From NCBI RefSeq assembly GCF_018837975.1, contig NZ_JAGSOY010000003.1:143704-207703 (forward strand): DNA of 64,000 bases, read 5' to 3'. Numbering within the stretch: position 1 is the stretch's first letter; the number at the start of each line of letters is the position of its first letter. A program made the position numbers and the translations under genes. Shown in pieces: positions 18,628-27,941 of this stretch. The notes beneath the pieces are model-generated. The model was given only the letters and a program-made list of their open reading frames with translations. It ran no database searches and had not been told where the DNA came from. This DNA is from Zooshikella harenae (lineage in GTDB: Bacteria; Pseudomonadota; Gammaproteobacteria; Pseudomonadales; Zooshikellaceae).

Positions 18628-18850
18628 AGTGGTTATGCCCTCTGAGTATTGGATTACACAGTTAATGGGCAATATCTGGTAAGCATCTACTACTCATTTG
18701 TAAGAATTCTTACAAATACCTCTTTCCTTAGGTTCATTAGCAGAGGGCGTTACTACAGCACCACAGATATCGCATGTGATTATGAGTTTAAAATAACACA
18801 TTAAATCTCTTAGCGAATAGTTTTTCTGTGTTTACCTTGTGTCCTTGTAG

Positions 18851-19531
18851 TTAACTAGCTGATACACGTAGTCTTGGACCTTGTTTAAAAGAAATATAAA
18901 TCCACGGTGCGTGACTGGATAGCATTAATTGACATTTGCCTACACAAATAAACGTTGCAGAACCAACCCGTTTTGCGCCAAGCCGTTCATGGGCGCATAT
19001 TGATTCTTTGTTGAAGGCTGAAATACGACTTAACGTCCATTTTACATTATTGCTTCTGTGATGAGCGCATAAGGTATCCCATAGTTTGGGAAATGCTAAA
19101 CTCATGCGGGCATGAGGAACGATATAAACATCAAAATCCCACACTGAAGTTTTTGATGGAAGTGGCTCAAAAAAACATCGTACTTCATCTTCCTGGTAGG
19201 TACCGGGGGTATACCAAATATAGCCTTGAAATTGATTATTTTTATAGGCTGCAAAGCATCGAGCATGTTGATTGAAACGATAATGTACGACACGCTCTGG
19301 ACAGGGGAAGTCTGGCCAGTGCTGTTGATCTGAAGCGGTGATTTCTTGAATAATAAACTGTTTTCCTCTGCTCTCGGGAAGGAGAGCTTTGGTGCTTATA
19401 GGTTGGCTGTAGAGGTAGTATTTAATAATTCTACAGCGGCGGTGAAGCTTATTGATACCGCGGTGGATACTATAAAGAAATGCATTTAGCCAACCTAATT
19501 CATGGACTAAAAGCTGAAATTTGCTGTACAT
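18851..19531 (-). CDS. GNAT-like acetyltransferase, hypothetical
   Basis: This 226-residue protein has a GNAT-like layout: a core with FAAYKNNQFQGYIWYTPG (strands beta 3-4), then SVWDFDVYIVPHARMSLAFPKLWDTL (strand plus acetyl-CoA helix) and ISAFNKESICAHERLGAKRVGSATFI, the normal GNAT ending in which a substrate-side N/S and H-x-x-LGF-like element occurs. The canonical Q/R-x-x-G-x-G/A loop is degenerate (VPHARMSLAF), so binding of acetyl-CoA is uncertain. It is transcribed alone, facing away from the ACP-hydrolase operon. A role in glycan acylation is inferred from the neighbours only. Confidence 0.65.
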   Translation of the reverse strand: MYSKFQLLVHELGWLNAFLYSIHRGINKLHRRCRIIKYYLYSQPISTKALLPESRGKQFIIQEITASDQQHWPDFPCPERVVHYRFNQHARCFAAYKNNQFQGYIWYTPGTYQEDEVRCFFEPLPSKTSVWDFDVYIVPHARMSLAFPKLWDTLCAHHRSNNVKWTLSRISAFNKESICAHERLGAKRVGSATFICVGKCQLMLSSHAPWIYISFKQGPRLRVSAS

Positions 19532-19907
19532 ATCCCATCCTGGTCATTAATAGCAAGGGTTTGCCATGGTAAGGCACGTTTTTACACAGGAGTGTGTTAT
19601 TATCTAACTTATATCTTGACATGTAATCCTGCGACTAAAGAAGCACATGCTTCACTAGGGTGTAATGCTTTAGCAACAGAAAGGCCATCTATCCTGTCGC
19701 AATGCTTTATTTTCAAAGCATCAGTTAGTACTGACTGTATCCTTGATAAAGCAAATGGAGTACCACGGTCATTTTTAATAGGGGTACTTAAGTACATCGT
19801 GCTAAAAGTACGCTAGTTTATAATGAACAGACGTATAACTAGTATAGTTAGTCTGTAAGTATACGTTAGTTTAAGTATATGTTGGTAAGTTCAATGGAGC
19901 ACAGTGA
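19532..19907. promoter_or_regulatory. Divergent control region upstream of the ACP operon, with nested dyad
   Basis: Open frames on both strands here (for example around 19592-19816) are uncharacteristic of proteins and lie on top of each other, so I treat the stretch as non-coding. About 50 bases before the ACP start a nested dyad is visible: ACAGAC (19827-19832) with GTCTGT (19851-19856), enclosing AACTA (19837-19841) with TAGTT (19845-19849). It may be an operator or an RNA hairpin. Confidence 0.45.
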
Positions 19908-20153
19908 ATGGATGTTTTAAACGAGGTCAAACAGTTATTAGCATCCCAATTGCAACTCGATCAGCAGTTGGCGGCTGCCGATGAAAATACACCTTTGTTA
20001 GGCGCAATTCCTGAATTTGATTCTATGGCAGTAGTGTCTGTGATTACTGCCTTGGAAGAGCATTTTGGATTTATGGTCGATGATGATGAGATAAGCGCTG
20101 AGGTGTTTGAAACGCTGGGCTCTTTAACTCAGTTTGTGCAACAAAAACTCTGA
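19908..20153 (+). CDS. Acyl carrier protein
   Basis: This 81-residue acyl carrier protein has the phosphopantetheine attachment Ser39 in EFDSMAVVSVI, the normal four-helix length, and an acidic recognition helix (ALEEHFGFMVDDDEI). It carries acyl groups as thioesters for a dedicated pathway rather than bulk fatty-acid synthesis. ATGGAG eight bases upstream supports the ATG. It heads an operon with two alpha/beta hydrolases of exosortase A type; the matching AMP-forming ligase and PLP decarboxylase lie 4-6 kb further on the other strand. The acyl group carried is not predictable. Confidence 0.92.
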   Translation: MDVLNEVKQLLASQLQLDQQLAAADENTPLLGAIPEFDSMAVVSVITALEEHFGFMVDDDEISAEVFETLGSLTQFVQQKL

Positions 20154-20183
20154 TATTTTCCCAGGTATTATAAATCAAGCATC

Positions 20184-21023
20184 ATGGATATTATACCGGC
20201 ATTTATTCCTGCTGAGTCAGGTGATTTATTTTCAGTATGCTACAAGCCTACAACAGTTGTTGGGCATGTTTTATGTGTTCCGCCATTTGCTGAGGAAATG
20301 AATAAATCTCGGCATATGATCTCTATGCAGGCGCGAGCATTGGCTGAGGCAGGATGGCAAGTGTTGGTATTTGACTTCCATGGATGTGGAGATAGTCAGG
20401 GACTTTTGGAAGAAGCCGACTTGTCTTTATGGCGATCGAACTTATTAGCTGCATATAATCATTTGACTCAAGGTGATACACAGCTTCCGGTTATGCTCTG
20501 GGGGCTCCGGTTAGGTGTTCCTATCGCAGTTGATTGGATGATAAAGCATGTTGAGTGCCCTGTTGCTCGATTACTTGCTTGGCAGCCTGTAACTAATGGT
20601 AAACAGTTTATGCAGCAGTTTCTTAGGCTCAGGTTGGCTGCAAGTATGGTAAGAAGTGATGCCCAGCGTCAGACCGTTCAGCAGTTAAAGGACATCATCG
20701 CTAAAGAGGGAACGTTAGAGGTCGCAGGTTATAACTTACCTGTCTCATTACTCAATGATTTGGAAGGCTTAGACTTGTCAGCACTTATACCAGGCACAGA
20801 GACAACAGTTGGTTGGATTGATGTGGTTAGGGATGAACAGGCTGATGCTGCACCAGCTACGCGTAAAGTAGTGGACATTTGGCGAAAACAAGCTATTGAT
20901 ATTGATTTACAGACAATGGTTTGTGAACCATTTTGGGCAACTCAAGAATTGGTTGATGTGCCTGATATTGTTGCTCTATCACTACAGTGGGTTTCGCGGG
21001 TTAAGGAGCAGGCAGTTGTATGA
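20184..21023 (+). CDS. Alpha/beta hydrolase, exosortase A system type 2 (TIGR03101-like)
   Basis: This 279-residue alpha/beta-hydrolase-fold protein has an oxyanion-region VLCVPPFAEEMNKSRHM and DFHGCGDSQG. The nucleophile elbow reads GLRLG at residues 107-111, so the usual Ser/Cys position is Arg109. As far as I recall, the exosortase A hydrolase 2 group is like this, so the hydrolytic role is doubtful; it may be a binding or regulatory partner of hydrolase 1. It follows the ACP by 30 bases, and its last codons overlap the next start (ATGA), so the two hydrolases are translationally coupled. Confidence 0.82.
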   Translation: MDIIPAFIPAESGDLFSVCYKPTTVVGHVLCVPPFAEEMNKSRHMISMQARALAEAGWQVLVFDFHGCGDSQGLLEEADLSLWRSNLLAAYNHLTQGDTQLPVMLWGLRLGVPIAVDWMIKHVECPVARLLAWQPVTNGKQFMQQFLRLRLAASMVRSDAQRQTVQQLKDIIAKEGTLEVAGYNLPVSLLNDLEGLDLSALIPGTETTVGWIDVVRDEQADAAPATRKVVDIWRKQAIDIDLQTMVCEPFWATQELVDVPDIVALSLQWVSRVKEQAVV

Positions 21024-21898
21024 GTGTGAGTAGTGAAGTTCCTGTTATTTTTACCTGCCATCAACAACGCTTGATGGGGATTGTGCATAAAACAGCTGAT
21101 GAACGCGTTTCACGTGGGGTTCTCATCATTGTGGGAGGACCTCAAACCCGGGTAGGAAGCCACCGGCAATTTGTGTTATTAGCACGCTATTTAGCTGCGG
21201 CGGGTATACCTGTAATGCGCTTTGATTATCGGGGTTTAGGTGATAGTGAAGGTTCACGTCCTGGCTTTGAATATATCAATGACGACATTCAAGCAGCTAT
21301 CGATGTTTTCTATCAACAGGTACCCCATTTAAAGGACATTGTGCTCTGGGGGTTATGTGACGCAGCCTCTGCAGCATTGCTGTATGGTTTTCAGGATAAG
21401 CGTATTGCTGGATTAGTACTGCTTAATCCTTGGGTACGTTCTGAGGCCAGCCTGGCCAAAGTTTATGTCAAAAATTACTATTTAGCGAGATTGATAAACC
21501 CTGATCTTTGGCGAAAAGTGTTTTCAGGAAAATTTGGTTTTACACAAGCTTTCAGTGACTTGTGGGACAATGTAAAACAAGTCTTATTTCCTGAACAGTC
21601 ACCCCAACCCAGCAAGCAAAAAAGTAGTGGTCATTCTGAGGCTGCAGTTGACTTTGTGACAGGAATGAGACTGGGACTTGAGCGCTTTAAAGGGGAAATC
21701 TTAATAATTCTTAGTGGTAATGATTTAACCGCTGATGAATTTCGTGAATTATTAAATGCTTCTAGCCCTTGGAAACAAGTGATTAATCAACATCACGTTG
21801 AGCGTTATGAGGTCAGTGGTGCTACCCATACTTTCTCCTCTGCTTCCTGGCGAGATGAAGTGGCTGAGAAAACACTTGCCTGGTTGAAGTCTTGGTAA
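21020..21898 (+). CDS. Alpha/beta hydrolase, exosortase A system type 1 (TIGR03100-like)
   Basis: This 292-residue alpha/beta hydrolase has a nucleophile elbow GLCDA at residues 111-115, making Cys113 the likely nucleophile. It also has YRGLGDSEG near residue 70 and an acid/His region with ILSGNDLTADEF and SGATHTFSSASWRDE, where the His of the triad would sit. A Cys nucleophile suits thioester or acyl-transfer chemistry, for example release of a group from the ACP (inference). It overlaps the preceding hydrolase by 4 bases. The family is found invariably paired with hydrolase 2 in exosortase A loci (known). Confidence 0.86.
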   Translation: MSVSSEVPVIFTCHQQRLMGIVHKTADERVSRGVLIIVGGPQTRVGSHRQFVLLARYLAAAGIPVMRFDYRGLGDSEGSRPGFEYINDDIQAAIDVFYQQVPHLKDIVLWGLCDAASAALLYGFQDKRIAGLVLLNPWVRSEASLAKVYVKNYYLARLINPDLWRKVFSGKFGFTQAFSDLWDNVKQVLFPEQSPQPSKQKSSGHSEAAVDFVTGMRLGLERFKGEILIILSGNDLTADEFRELLNASSPWKQVINQHHVERYEVSGATHTFSSASWRDEVAEKTLAWLKSW

Positions 21899-22343
21899 TG
21901 CTGGTTGAGACTTATTTTGATCAAAGGCTGATTAACCTCTTCTAACTCCTCATGCTAGCCCTTAATTCTATAAGGGTTAATATTCTATACATTACGTTTT
22001 GTGTTGATTGAGTTGGCAACTAATGTGTGTGTTTTGTCAGTTTTTTGCTTCTCTCTTTTTTGCTTTTTTGTTTTTTTGAATTAGCAGTTATAGCGTTGTA
22101 AATCTCCCTTTTAAAATAACCTACTTTGTAGCACTCATTTCATTTTGCATTGATTTTTTTAGCTGGTTGTTGTTAGGCCCTAGCAATAATAAGTCAAAGT
22201 GAAGGTATACAGAGTGTCATAGGTGTTTCACCAAAGTGAATTAAGTATGTCGTTACACTTTGAATAACTGGGTAGTGCGGTAATCCAGATTGTTTTATGA
22301 AAGGAATGTAGGGAACGACATGCTATGTATAAAAGGATAGGGA
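21899..22343. other. Intergenic region with weak terminator hairpin
   Basis: This stretch lies between the hydrolase operon and the heparinase-type gene. CCCTTA (21959-21964) and TAAGGG (21971-21976) form a short hairpin followed by TTAATATTC, a weak terminator candidate. The rest has long T runs and no gene. A promoter for the lyase is expected near the right end. Confidence 0.4.
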
Positions 22344-24809
22344 ATGGCTAGTGAAAAGAAACAGCGTGCTTTGCAGGAAAAACAGCCAAGAAAGGTTGTT
22401 AGAATTAGCTTAATTTTTACCTGTTTATTAACAACATTTGCAGTTATTGCCGATCAGCTGGCAAGCCACTGGCCTTTGGAGTTTTCACCAAAAGAACTAA
22501 ATAATGAGGTTGATCAGCGTAGTTTGTTGGCAGGAAATCTAGTACAGGGAAAAACAGTAACAAAACTTGATGGTAAATTAAAGCCGCAGCATCCTCGAAT
22601 TTTTTTGCCTTTTTTAGCTGGCTGGGATCCTGCAACAGGCATTCACCCTACGTTAAAAACACGCTTAGCAACTTTTAAACAGCGTAAGGTATCTTCCGTT
22701 AATCCCTGTGTTTATCAACATGTTATGGCGCGTGCAGCCTGCTGGGTATTGAAGCCTACGAAGAAAAATGGTGATTTGATGGTTAAACGAATGTTTGACT
22801 TTTATCTGAAATCACCTGCCGAGAGTGGTTACTATGGTAATGCCTGGGAGTTAGCGTTTGCTTATGATCTGGCGGCTTTATATTCTGGGTTTTCTGCTAA
22901 GCAGCGACAAGAAATCCAGGCACGCCTGAAAAGAGAGCTTAAAAAATATATTCGACTGTTGGAAGGTGATGATTTATCACTCTGGCATGGAAGAGCTTCC
23001 ATGGCCGCTAATGCTTTTCTGATTGCAGTGATTCTGGACTCTAATACCGATGATCATAAGGAGCTGTTGCTGCAAAGTCAGCGTCATTTTTTGGATGTTA
23101 TGGCAGCACTTGAGCTTACAGAAGGGTGGCCAGAAGGGTACAGCTATTGGATAAATAACCGGGCATTGGTATTGGCTCTTGCTGCAGGGGCTTACTTGAA
23201 TGGGTTGAATGATACAAAAGAAGCCGATCGAATTAAAGAGATAATGCGACGTACAGGGCACTGGCATATTTATGCAACACGACCTGACCATCGTATTGAA
23301 CATGTGGGTGATGAAGGCGCGCGCGTAGATTTAAAAGATATTACCCGCCCTTATATTGATTTTGTTGCTCAATTAACAGAAGACCCCTTTTTAGCGGCTT
23401 ATTCTCAGTACTTATTTCAGGCATATGGTGGTTCTAGTTATCACGATAGTTACCGTTGGGCTTTTCGTTTATTCAATGCGCCTAAATTATTAACGCGTTT
23501 TATTGATAGCCCATCGTTGATGCATGTGGGGCAGGGGTTACCACGATTTGATATTTTTGGTAAAGGTGCGTTTAACTTAGGTTACATTCGTTCAGACTGG
23601 ACGAATAATGCAACCTACATCAGTTTTCGTGCAGGACATAACTTTACACATCACGGTCATTATGATGCTGGACATTTTACCTTATTTAAAGGTGAACCTT
23701 TAGCCGTAAACAGTAGTAGTTATACGCTGTTTGATAAACCAAATCGTCTAAATTATGCATTACGTACTGTAGCCAAAAATAGCTTGTTAATTTTGCGTCC
23801 TGGAGAGCATGTTCAGCCCAATAGGCTTTTCAAGGACAATATTGCAGCAGGTGGTCAACGACTGACAATGCCTACTGGGAGTGCAGTACGAAATATTAAG
23901 CATTGGTATCAGAACCTTTACCAGGGAGAGCACTGGGAAGGTGGGGTTATCTTACAGCAAGATAGCCAGTCGGATTTTGATTATGTGTTAATGGATTTGA
24001 CCGCTGCGTATAACAATACGCATTTTGATGATAATGGTAAGCAGGGAAAAGTATGGCGTGTTACACGGGAGCTGTTGTATTTACGTCCTCAGGATCGCTT
24101 ATTAGTCCATGATTTTATTCATGCGGTTAAAGCTGACTATCGTAAAAAATGGCTTTTACACACTCTTGTGAAGCCTGAAGTGAGTTCAGTGAAGGTGATT
24201 AAGGGAAATAAAAATGATGGCATTATGTTGAGTGATGATAGCCAGGTGTTGGTAAAAGGTAAGGACGCTCAACTAACCGTTGACCGTGTTTTTCCTGTTG
24301 ATGCGAAGACAGAAGTCATTGGTGGTCTTCACTATCGGTTTTATGTTGATACAGATGGTGATGGCACTACCTATGATGGTAAAAACCAGGCTGATGGGGC
24401 TTCTGGTAAACCTTGGTTTGACCAGGCTCAGTGGAGGTTAGGATTTGTATCTTCTGGTCAGCAGCAAGTTGATCAGTTTTTAGTATCACTAACACCTCGT
24501 TTAAAACTTAAGCAAAATGATTATCCCACATTGAAACCACTGCTGGCTGTAGGCCAACAGGCAAGAGCGGTACTTTCTGGAGATCGAGCTGTGGTGTTTG
24601 TTGCGCATGAAATGGCTGATGTACTTGCAATCAAACAGGCTAGTCAGGCAAAACAGTTAATGATTGTGGGTTTGGCAATGGCGCAATCTGTTGATATTCA
24701 AGTAGGTTCAGAGAAAATAACAGTGATGGCAAATAATGCTGGTGTTGTGACAACCAAATTACCTCAGTCATCAGAAAAGATTCTGATTCTTTTCAAGAAA
24801 CAGAAGTAA
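22344..24809 (+). CDS. Heparinase II/III family polysaccharide lyase
   Basis: This 821-residue protein has a hydrophobic N-terminal segment (ISLIFTCLLTTFAVIADQ), suggesting export or anchoring. An all-alpha toroid region (about 100-380, WPEGYSYWINNRALVLALAAGAYL) follows. The heparinase II/III C-terminal beta region contains FRAGHNFTHHGHYDAGHFTLFKG near residue 425. The family cleaves uronic-acid-containing polysaccharides by beta-elimination; in assembly loci it trims or releases the polymer. AGGATAGGGA precedes the ATG. Its place between the ACP-hydrolase operon and the PLP/ligase operon supports action on the exopolysaccharide made here. Substrate unknown. Confidence 0.85.
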   Translation: MASEKKQRALQEKQPRKVVRISLIFTCLLTTFAVIADQLASHWPLEFSPKELNNEVDQRSLLAGNLVQGKTVTKLDGKLKPQHPRIFLPFLAGWDPATGIHPTLKTRLATFKQRKVSSVNPCVYQHVMARAACWVLKPTKKNGDLMVKRMFDFYLKSPAESGYYGNAWELAFAYDLAALYSGFSAKQRQEIQARLKRELKKYIRLLEGDDLSLWHGRASMAANAFLIAVILDSNTDDHKELLLQSQRHFLDVMAALELTEGWPEGYSYWINNRALVLALAAGAYLNGLNDTKEADRIKEIMRRTGHWHIYATRPDHRIEHVGDEGARVDLKDITRPYIDFVAQLTEDPFLAAYSQYLFQAYGGSSYHDSYRWAFRLFNAPKLLTRFIDSPSLMHVGQGLPRFDIFGKGAFNLGYIRSDWTNNATYISFRAGHNFTHHGHYDAGHFTLFKGEPLAVNSSSYTLFDKPNRLNYALRTVAKNSLLILRPGEHVQPNRLFKDNIAAGGQRLTMPTGSAVRNIKHWYQNLYQGEHWEGGVILQQDSQSDFDYVLMDLTAAYNNTHFDDNGKQGKVWRVTRELLYLRPQDRLLVHDFIHAVKADYRKKWLLHTLVKPEVSSVKVIKGNKNDGIMLSDDSQVLVKGKDAQLTVDRVFPVDAKTEVIGGLHYRFYVDTDGDGTTYDGKNQADGASGKPWFDQAQWRLGFVSSGQQQVDQFLVSLTPRLKLKQNDYPTLKPLLAVGQQARAVLSGDRAVVFVAHEMADVLAIKQASQAKQLMIVGLAMAQSVDIQVGSEKITVMANNAGVVTTKLPQSSEKILILFKKQK

Positions 24810-24843
24810 TTAAGTTAAACAAATAGGTGCTTAGTGGACATGT

Positions 24844-24876
24844 CAGCACGGTCAAAGCCGTGCTGGTTTAGCGTTT
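24844..24876. terminator. Intrinsic terminator between convergent genes
   Basis: CAGCACGG (24844-24851) and CCGTGCTG (24858-24865) form a strong 8-bp GC-rich stem with a 6-base loop, followed by a T-rich GTTTAGCGTTTT. It ends the heparinase-type gene and probably also helps the convergent decarboxylase operon. Confidence 0.7.
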
Positions 24877-24928
24877 TATTGTGTAGGCTAGAGTATGCGA
24901 AACCTATGTTTTTACAATACCTATGCTT

Positions 24929-26158
24929 TTACAATAGTAACTCTGTAACTACTGGATGACTTAAAAATTGCTGTGGGCTTGCGGTGGGGCCGTAAGCACC
25001 TGATTGGGTGATGGCTATAAAATCTCCTACTTGGGCTGCAGGAAGCATGATCTTGTCACCAAGAATATCAAGCGGGGTACACAGTGGACCAACAACTTGC
25101 ACTGGCTGAAGAGTGGTGTCAGCCATTCTGTTAGCAAGATATACAGGGTAGTTTTTCCGAATAACCTGGCCAAAGTTGCCTGAGTTAGCCAAGTGGTGAT
25201 GTAACCCCCCATCAACAATATAAAAAGTAGATCCTCTGGATTCTTTAATATCAATGATTCGACTGATATAAACGCCTGCTTCACCAACCAAGTAACGCCC
25301 AAGTTCAATAACAAGCTCACAGTGATTTAAGGCTTTATGGTGCTGTGTAATTAGTTTTTGTAGGTTGTCACGTATGGGGGCCAAATCAAGGCGATTTTCT
25401 CCAGGAAAATAAGGAATTCCCAAGCCACCTCCAATATTGAGAGTAGCGATGGGCGTAGGCGCAAACTGAGCCAGAGATTCAGCTAAGGCAAAAGTTTTTG
25501 TTTGAGCATCAATAATGGCTTCAGGGCGAAGATTTTGGGAGCCAGAAAAAATATGGAAACCACAAAACTGCACTGATTTAGGCCAGTTTTTCAAGATATC
25601 TGGTATTGATTCAGCATCGATTCCGAATTGTTTAGGGCCACCACTCATTTTCATACCAGACGTTTTTAACTCATAATCTGGGTTAACCCTTAAGGCAACA
25701 CGAGCAGTACATTGTAGCTGCTGACTAATTTTTACAATTCGCTGTAGCTCGTTGGTCGACTCTACATTAATTAAAATGCCAGCAGCTATGGCTGACTGTA
25801 ATTCATGGTCTTGTTTTCCAGGACCTGCAAAGCTGATATTTTTTGCAGACATACCACTGTTAAGTGCTGTGTGCAGTTCTAGCTTAGAGGCGACATCCAA
25901 GCCATCGACAATGCTAGCCATATGATTAACAACCGCAGGCATGGGATTAGCCTTGATTGCATAATGTAACTTTAATGGACTAGGTAAAAATGCTTTTAGC
26001 TCATTGACTCGCTTAGACAGAAGCTGACGATCATAAAGGTAGAATGGCGTACGGCCCACAATAGCCGCCACTTCTGAGATAGGACGTTGGGCAACCATCA
26101 TTTCATTGTTATGTGTCGAAATGCCCCACAGTGGAGCATGTTGGGGTCTTTTATCCAT
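24929..26158 (-). CDS. PLP-dependent decarboxylase, exosortase A-associated (TIGR03099-like)
   Basis: This 409-residue fold-III PLP enzyme resembles diaminopimelate/ornithine decarboxylases. The PLP lysine is Lys69 in LHYAIKANPMP. A glycine-rich phosphate site appears as LNIGGGLGIPY near residue 240, and the C-terminal active-site Cys region reads GPLCTPLDILGDK with a final SGAYG. It decarboxylates an amino acid, possibly one carried on the partner ACP (inference). The start overlaps the acyl ligase stop by one base (TGATG), so the two enzymes are made together. Family knowledge links it to exosortase A loci. Confidence 0.9.
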   Translation of the reverse strand: MDKRPQHAPLWGISTHNNEMMVAQRPISEVAAIVGRTPFYLYDRQLLSKRVNELKAFLPSPLKLHYAIKANPMPAVVNHMASIVDGLDVASKLELHTALNSGMSAKNISFAGPGKQDHELQSAIAAGILINVESTNELQRIVKISQQLQCTARVALRVNPDYELKTSGMKMSGGPKQFGIDAESIPDILKNWPKSVQFCGFHIFSGSQNLRPEAIIDAQTKTFALAESLAQFAPTPIATLNIGGGLGIPYFPGENRLDLAPIRDNLQKLITQHHKALNHCELVIELGRYLVGEAGVYISRIIDIKESRGSTFYIVDGGLHHHLANSGNFGQVIRKNYPVYLANRMADTTLQPVQVVGPLCTPLDILGDKIMLPAAQVGDFIAITQSGAYGPTASPQQFLSHPVVTELLL

Positions 26159-27744
26159 CAGTCGTTAACTCCGAATAATGTTTGGAACTGACTGGTAAGT
26201 AGTTTGCGGTCAATTTTACCATTCGGATTCCTAGGAAGTGTTGCTAAGCATTGCAGCTTGAGTGGAACCATAAAACCTGGGAGTTGGGCTTTACAAGCAT
26301 TGATGACTGCAGCCTCATCAATAGATGTATCAGGCTGGCTTGCAGTCACGACTAATATTATTGCCTGACCTAGTTGGGGGTGGGGAATACCTAAGGCCAC
26401 AACTTCTCCTACAAGCCCTGAGGCATACACGACCTCTTCAACTTCAGAGGGGCTAACTCGATAGCCTGAGGTTTTGATCATGTCATCGTTGCGTCCAATA
26501 AAGTAGAGAAAACCATCATCATCTTTTTTCACGATGTCCCCTGACCAAACGGCTAGTTCTTCTGTGGGAATGCCTGATAGTTTTGTTGGGGATGGACGGA
26601 AACGGAGTTCTGTTTTTTCTGGATCATTCCAATACCCCATCGCAACAAGGCTGCCACGGTGAACAAGTTCACCTGGCTCATGGGGTTCACATTCTTCGCC
26701 TGCTTCATTAATAACGAGTAATTCGGCGTTGGGAATGGCTTTTCCCATAGAGGTTGGACGTTTATCCAGTTCATTTGGTGGCAAGTAACTTGAACGAAAT
26801 GCTTCAGTTAAACCATACATCAAATACGGCTGGGTTTCTGGAAGCGAGCTTCTTAGTTTCGTCAACGTTGCCGTTGGCATAGCACCACCAGAGTTTGTGA
26901 TGTAACGTAAAGTCTCTTTTGCTTCATCTGGCCACTCAAGTTCAGCAAGTTGAACCCATAGTGGTGGAACTGCAGCTAAGCCAGTAATTTGGTAGCGTTG
27001 AACAGCTCGAATGACATCTTTAGGTAGCAGGTAGTCCATGAGATAACAACTGGCACCACGACAAAATGCAGTGGTGATTTGGCTTAGTCCGTAGTCAAAA
27101 CTCATGGGTAATACAGCTAATAAACGGTCTTTAGTGGTATTTTGTAAATATTGAGCAACACTGTGGGCACCTGTCACCATATTACGATGAGAAAGTACGA
27201 CACCTTTAGGGCGACCAGTGCTTCCTGATGTATATAAAATAGCCGCCATGTCAGTATCTATGGTCGCTGTAGTGATGAGTCTTGGGCTTGTATTAAGCCA
27301 TTGCTGCCAACTGATGACAGTGCAGGATAAATGGTGCTCCTCAGGAACTTCATCAATACACACTACTAGGCGTAAATCATGGCAATGATGAAGTTCATCC
27401 ATCAACTGCTGTAAACGTGCGCGTTGGGTAATGAGCACTCTTACATTACAATCTTGTAGTATGTATTTTACCTGAGCGGGTTTGAGGATGGGATTGATGG
27501 GTACAAATGTACCTCCAGCCATAGAGCAGCCAAAAAAGGTAAAAACAGCTTCAGGAAGTTTGGGCAAGTAAATAGCAACACGCTCAAATCGTCGGAGATC
27601 TGCTTGATGTAATGCAGTTGCAGTGAGTTGAACGGCTGTCTCTAATGTTTTGTAGGTTATTGTTTGTGTTTTAAATCCCAAAGCGACATGATCAGGGTGT
27701 TGTGTTGCAGCGTGTTGATAGAGTTCGTGAAGTAGTTGCGTCAT
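26158..27744 (-). CDS. AMP-forming acyl-CoA/ACP ligase, exosortase A-associated (TIGR03098-like)
   Basis: This 528-residue member of the ANL superfamily has the ATP motif TSGSTGRPKG at residues 172-181, YGLTEAFRSS near 335, the hinge GDIVKKDDDGFLYFIGRNDDMIK near 415, and the C-terminal catalytic lysine in RNPNGKIDRK. It activates a carboxylate as an adenylate and transfers it to CoA or a carrier protein. The ACP at 19908 is the natural partner (inference). It is the first gene of the ligase-decarboxylase operon and points toward the heparinase-type gene. The substrate could be an acyl or amino acid; not readable from sequence. Confidence 0.9.
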   Translation of the reverse strand: MTQLLHELYQHAATQHPDHVALGFKTQTITYKTLETAVQLTATALHQADLRRFERVAIYLPKLPEAVFTFFGCSMAGGTFVPINPILKPAQVKYILQDCNVRVLITQRARLQQLMDELHHCHDLRLVVCIDEVPEEHHLSCTVISWQQWLNTSPRLITTATIDTDMAAILYTSGSTGRPKGVVLSHRNMVTGAHSVAQYLQNTTKDRLLAVLPMSFDYGLSQITTAFCRGASCYLMDYLLPKDVIRAVQRYQITGLAAVPPLWVQLAELEWPDEAKETLRYITNSGGAMPTATLTKLRSSLPETQPYLMYGLTEAFRSSYLPPNELDKRPTSMGKAIPNAELLVINEAGEECEPHEPGELVHRGSLVAMGYWNDPEKTELRFRPSPTKLSGIPTEELAVWSGDIVKKDDDGFLYFIGRNDDMIKTSGYRVSPSEVEEVVYASGLVGEVVALGIPHPQLGQAIILVVTASQPDTSIDEAAVINACKAQLPGFMVPLKLQCLATLPRNPNGKIDRKLLTSQFQTLFGVND

Positions 27745-27941
27745 TAGCAGTTGCTCATCCTTAAGTAATCAGTTTAAGGTAGGTGCTTTGAGTTTCATGG
27801 TTAATAAATGGCTTTAGCGGCTTTATACTTTTGAGTGGTAAGCTTGCGATAAATATTGTGTTTCCATTACATGGGAGCCTATGTTAAATCACTTGCTTTG
27901 GGTATAAGCATAGCTAATTAGAGCACTTGGTTGGTTATAAA

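Noticed and set aside
19592..19816. Overlapping open frames on both strands before the ACP gene
   Set aside because: They sit on top of each other on both strands, have no ribosome sites or domains, and lie where a promoter is needed.
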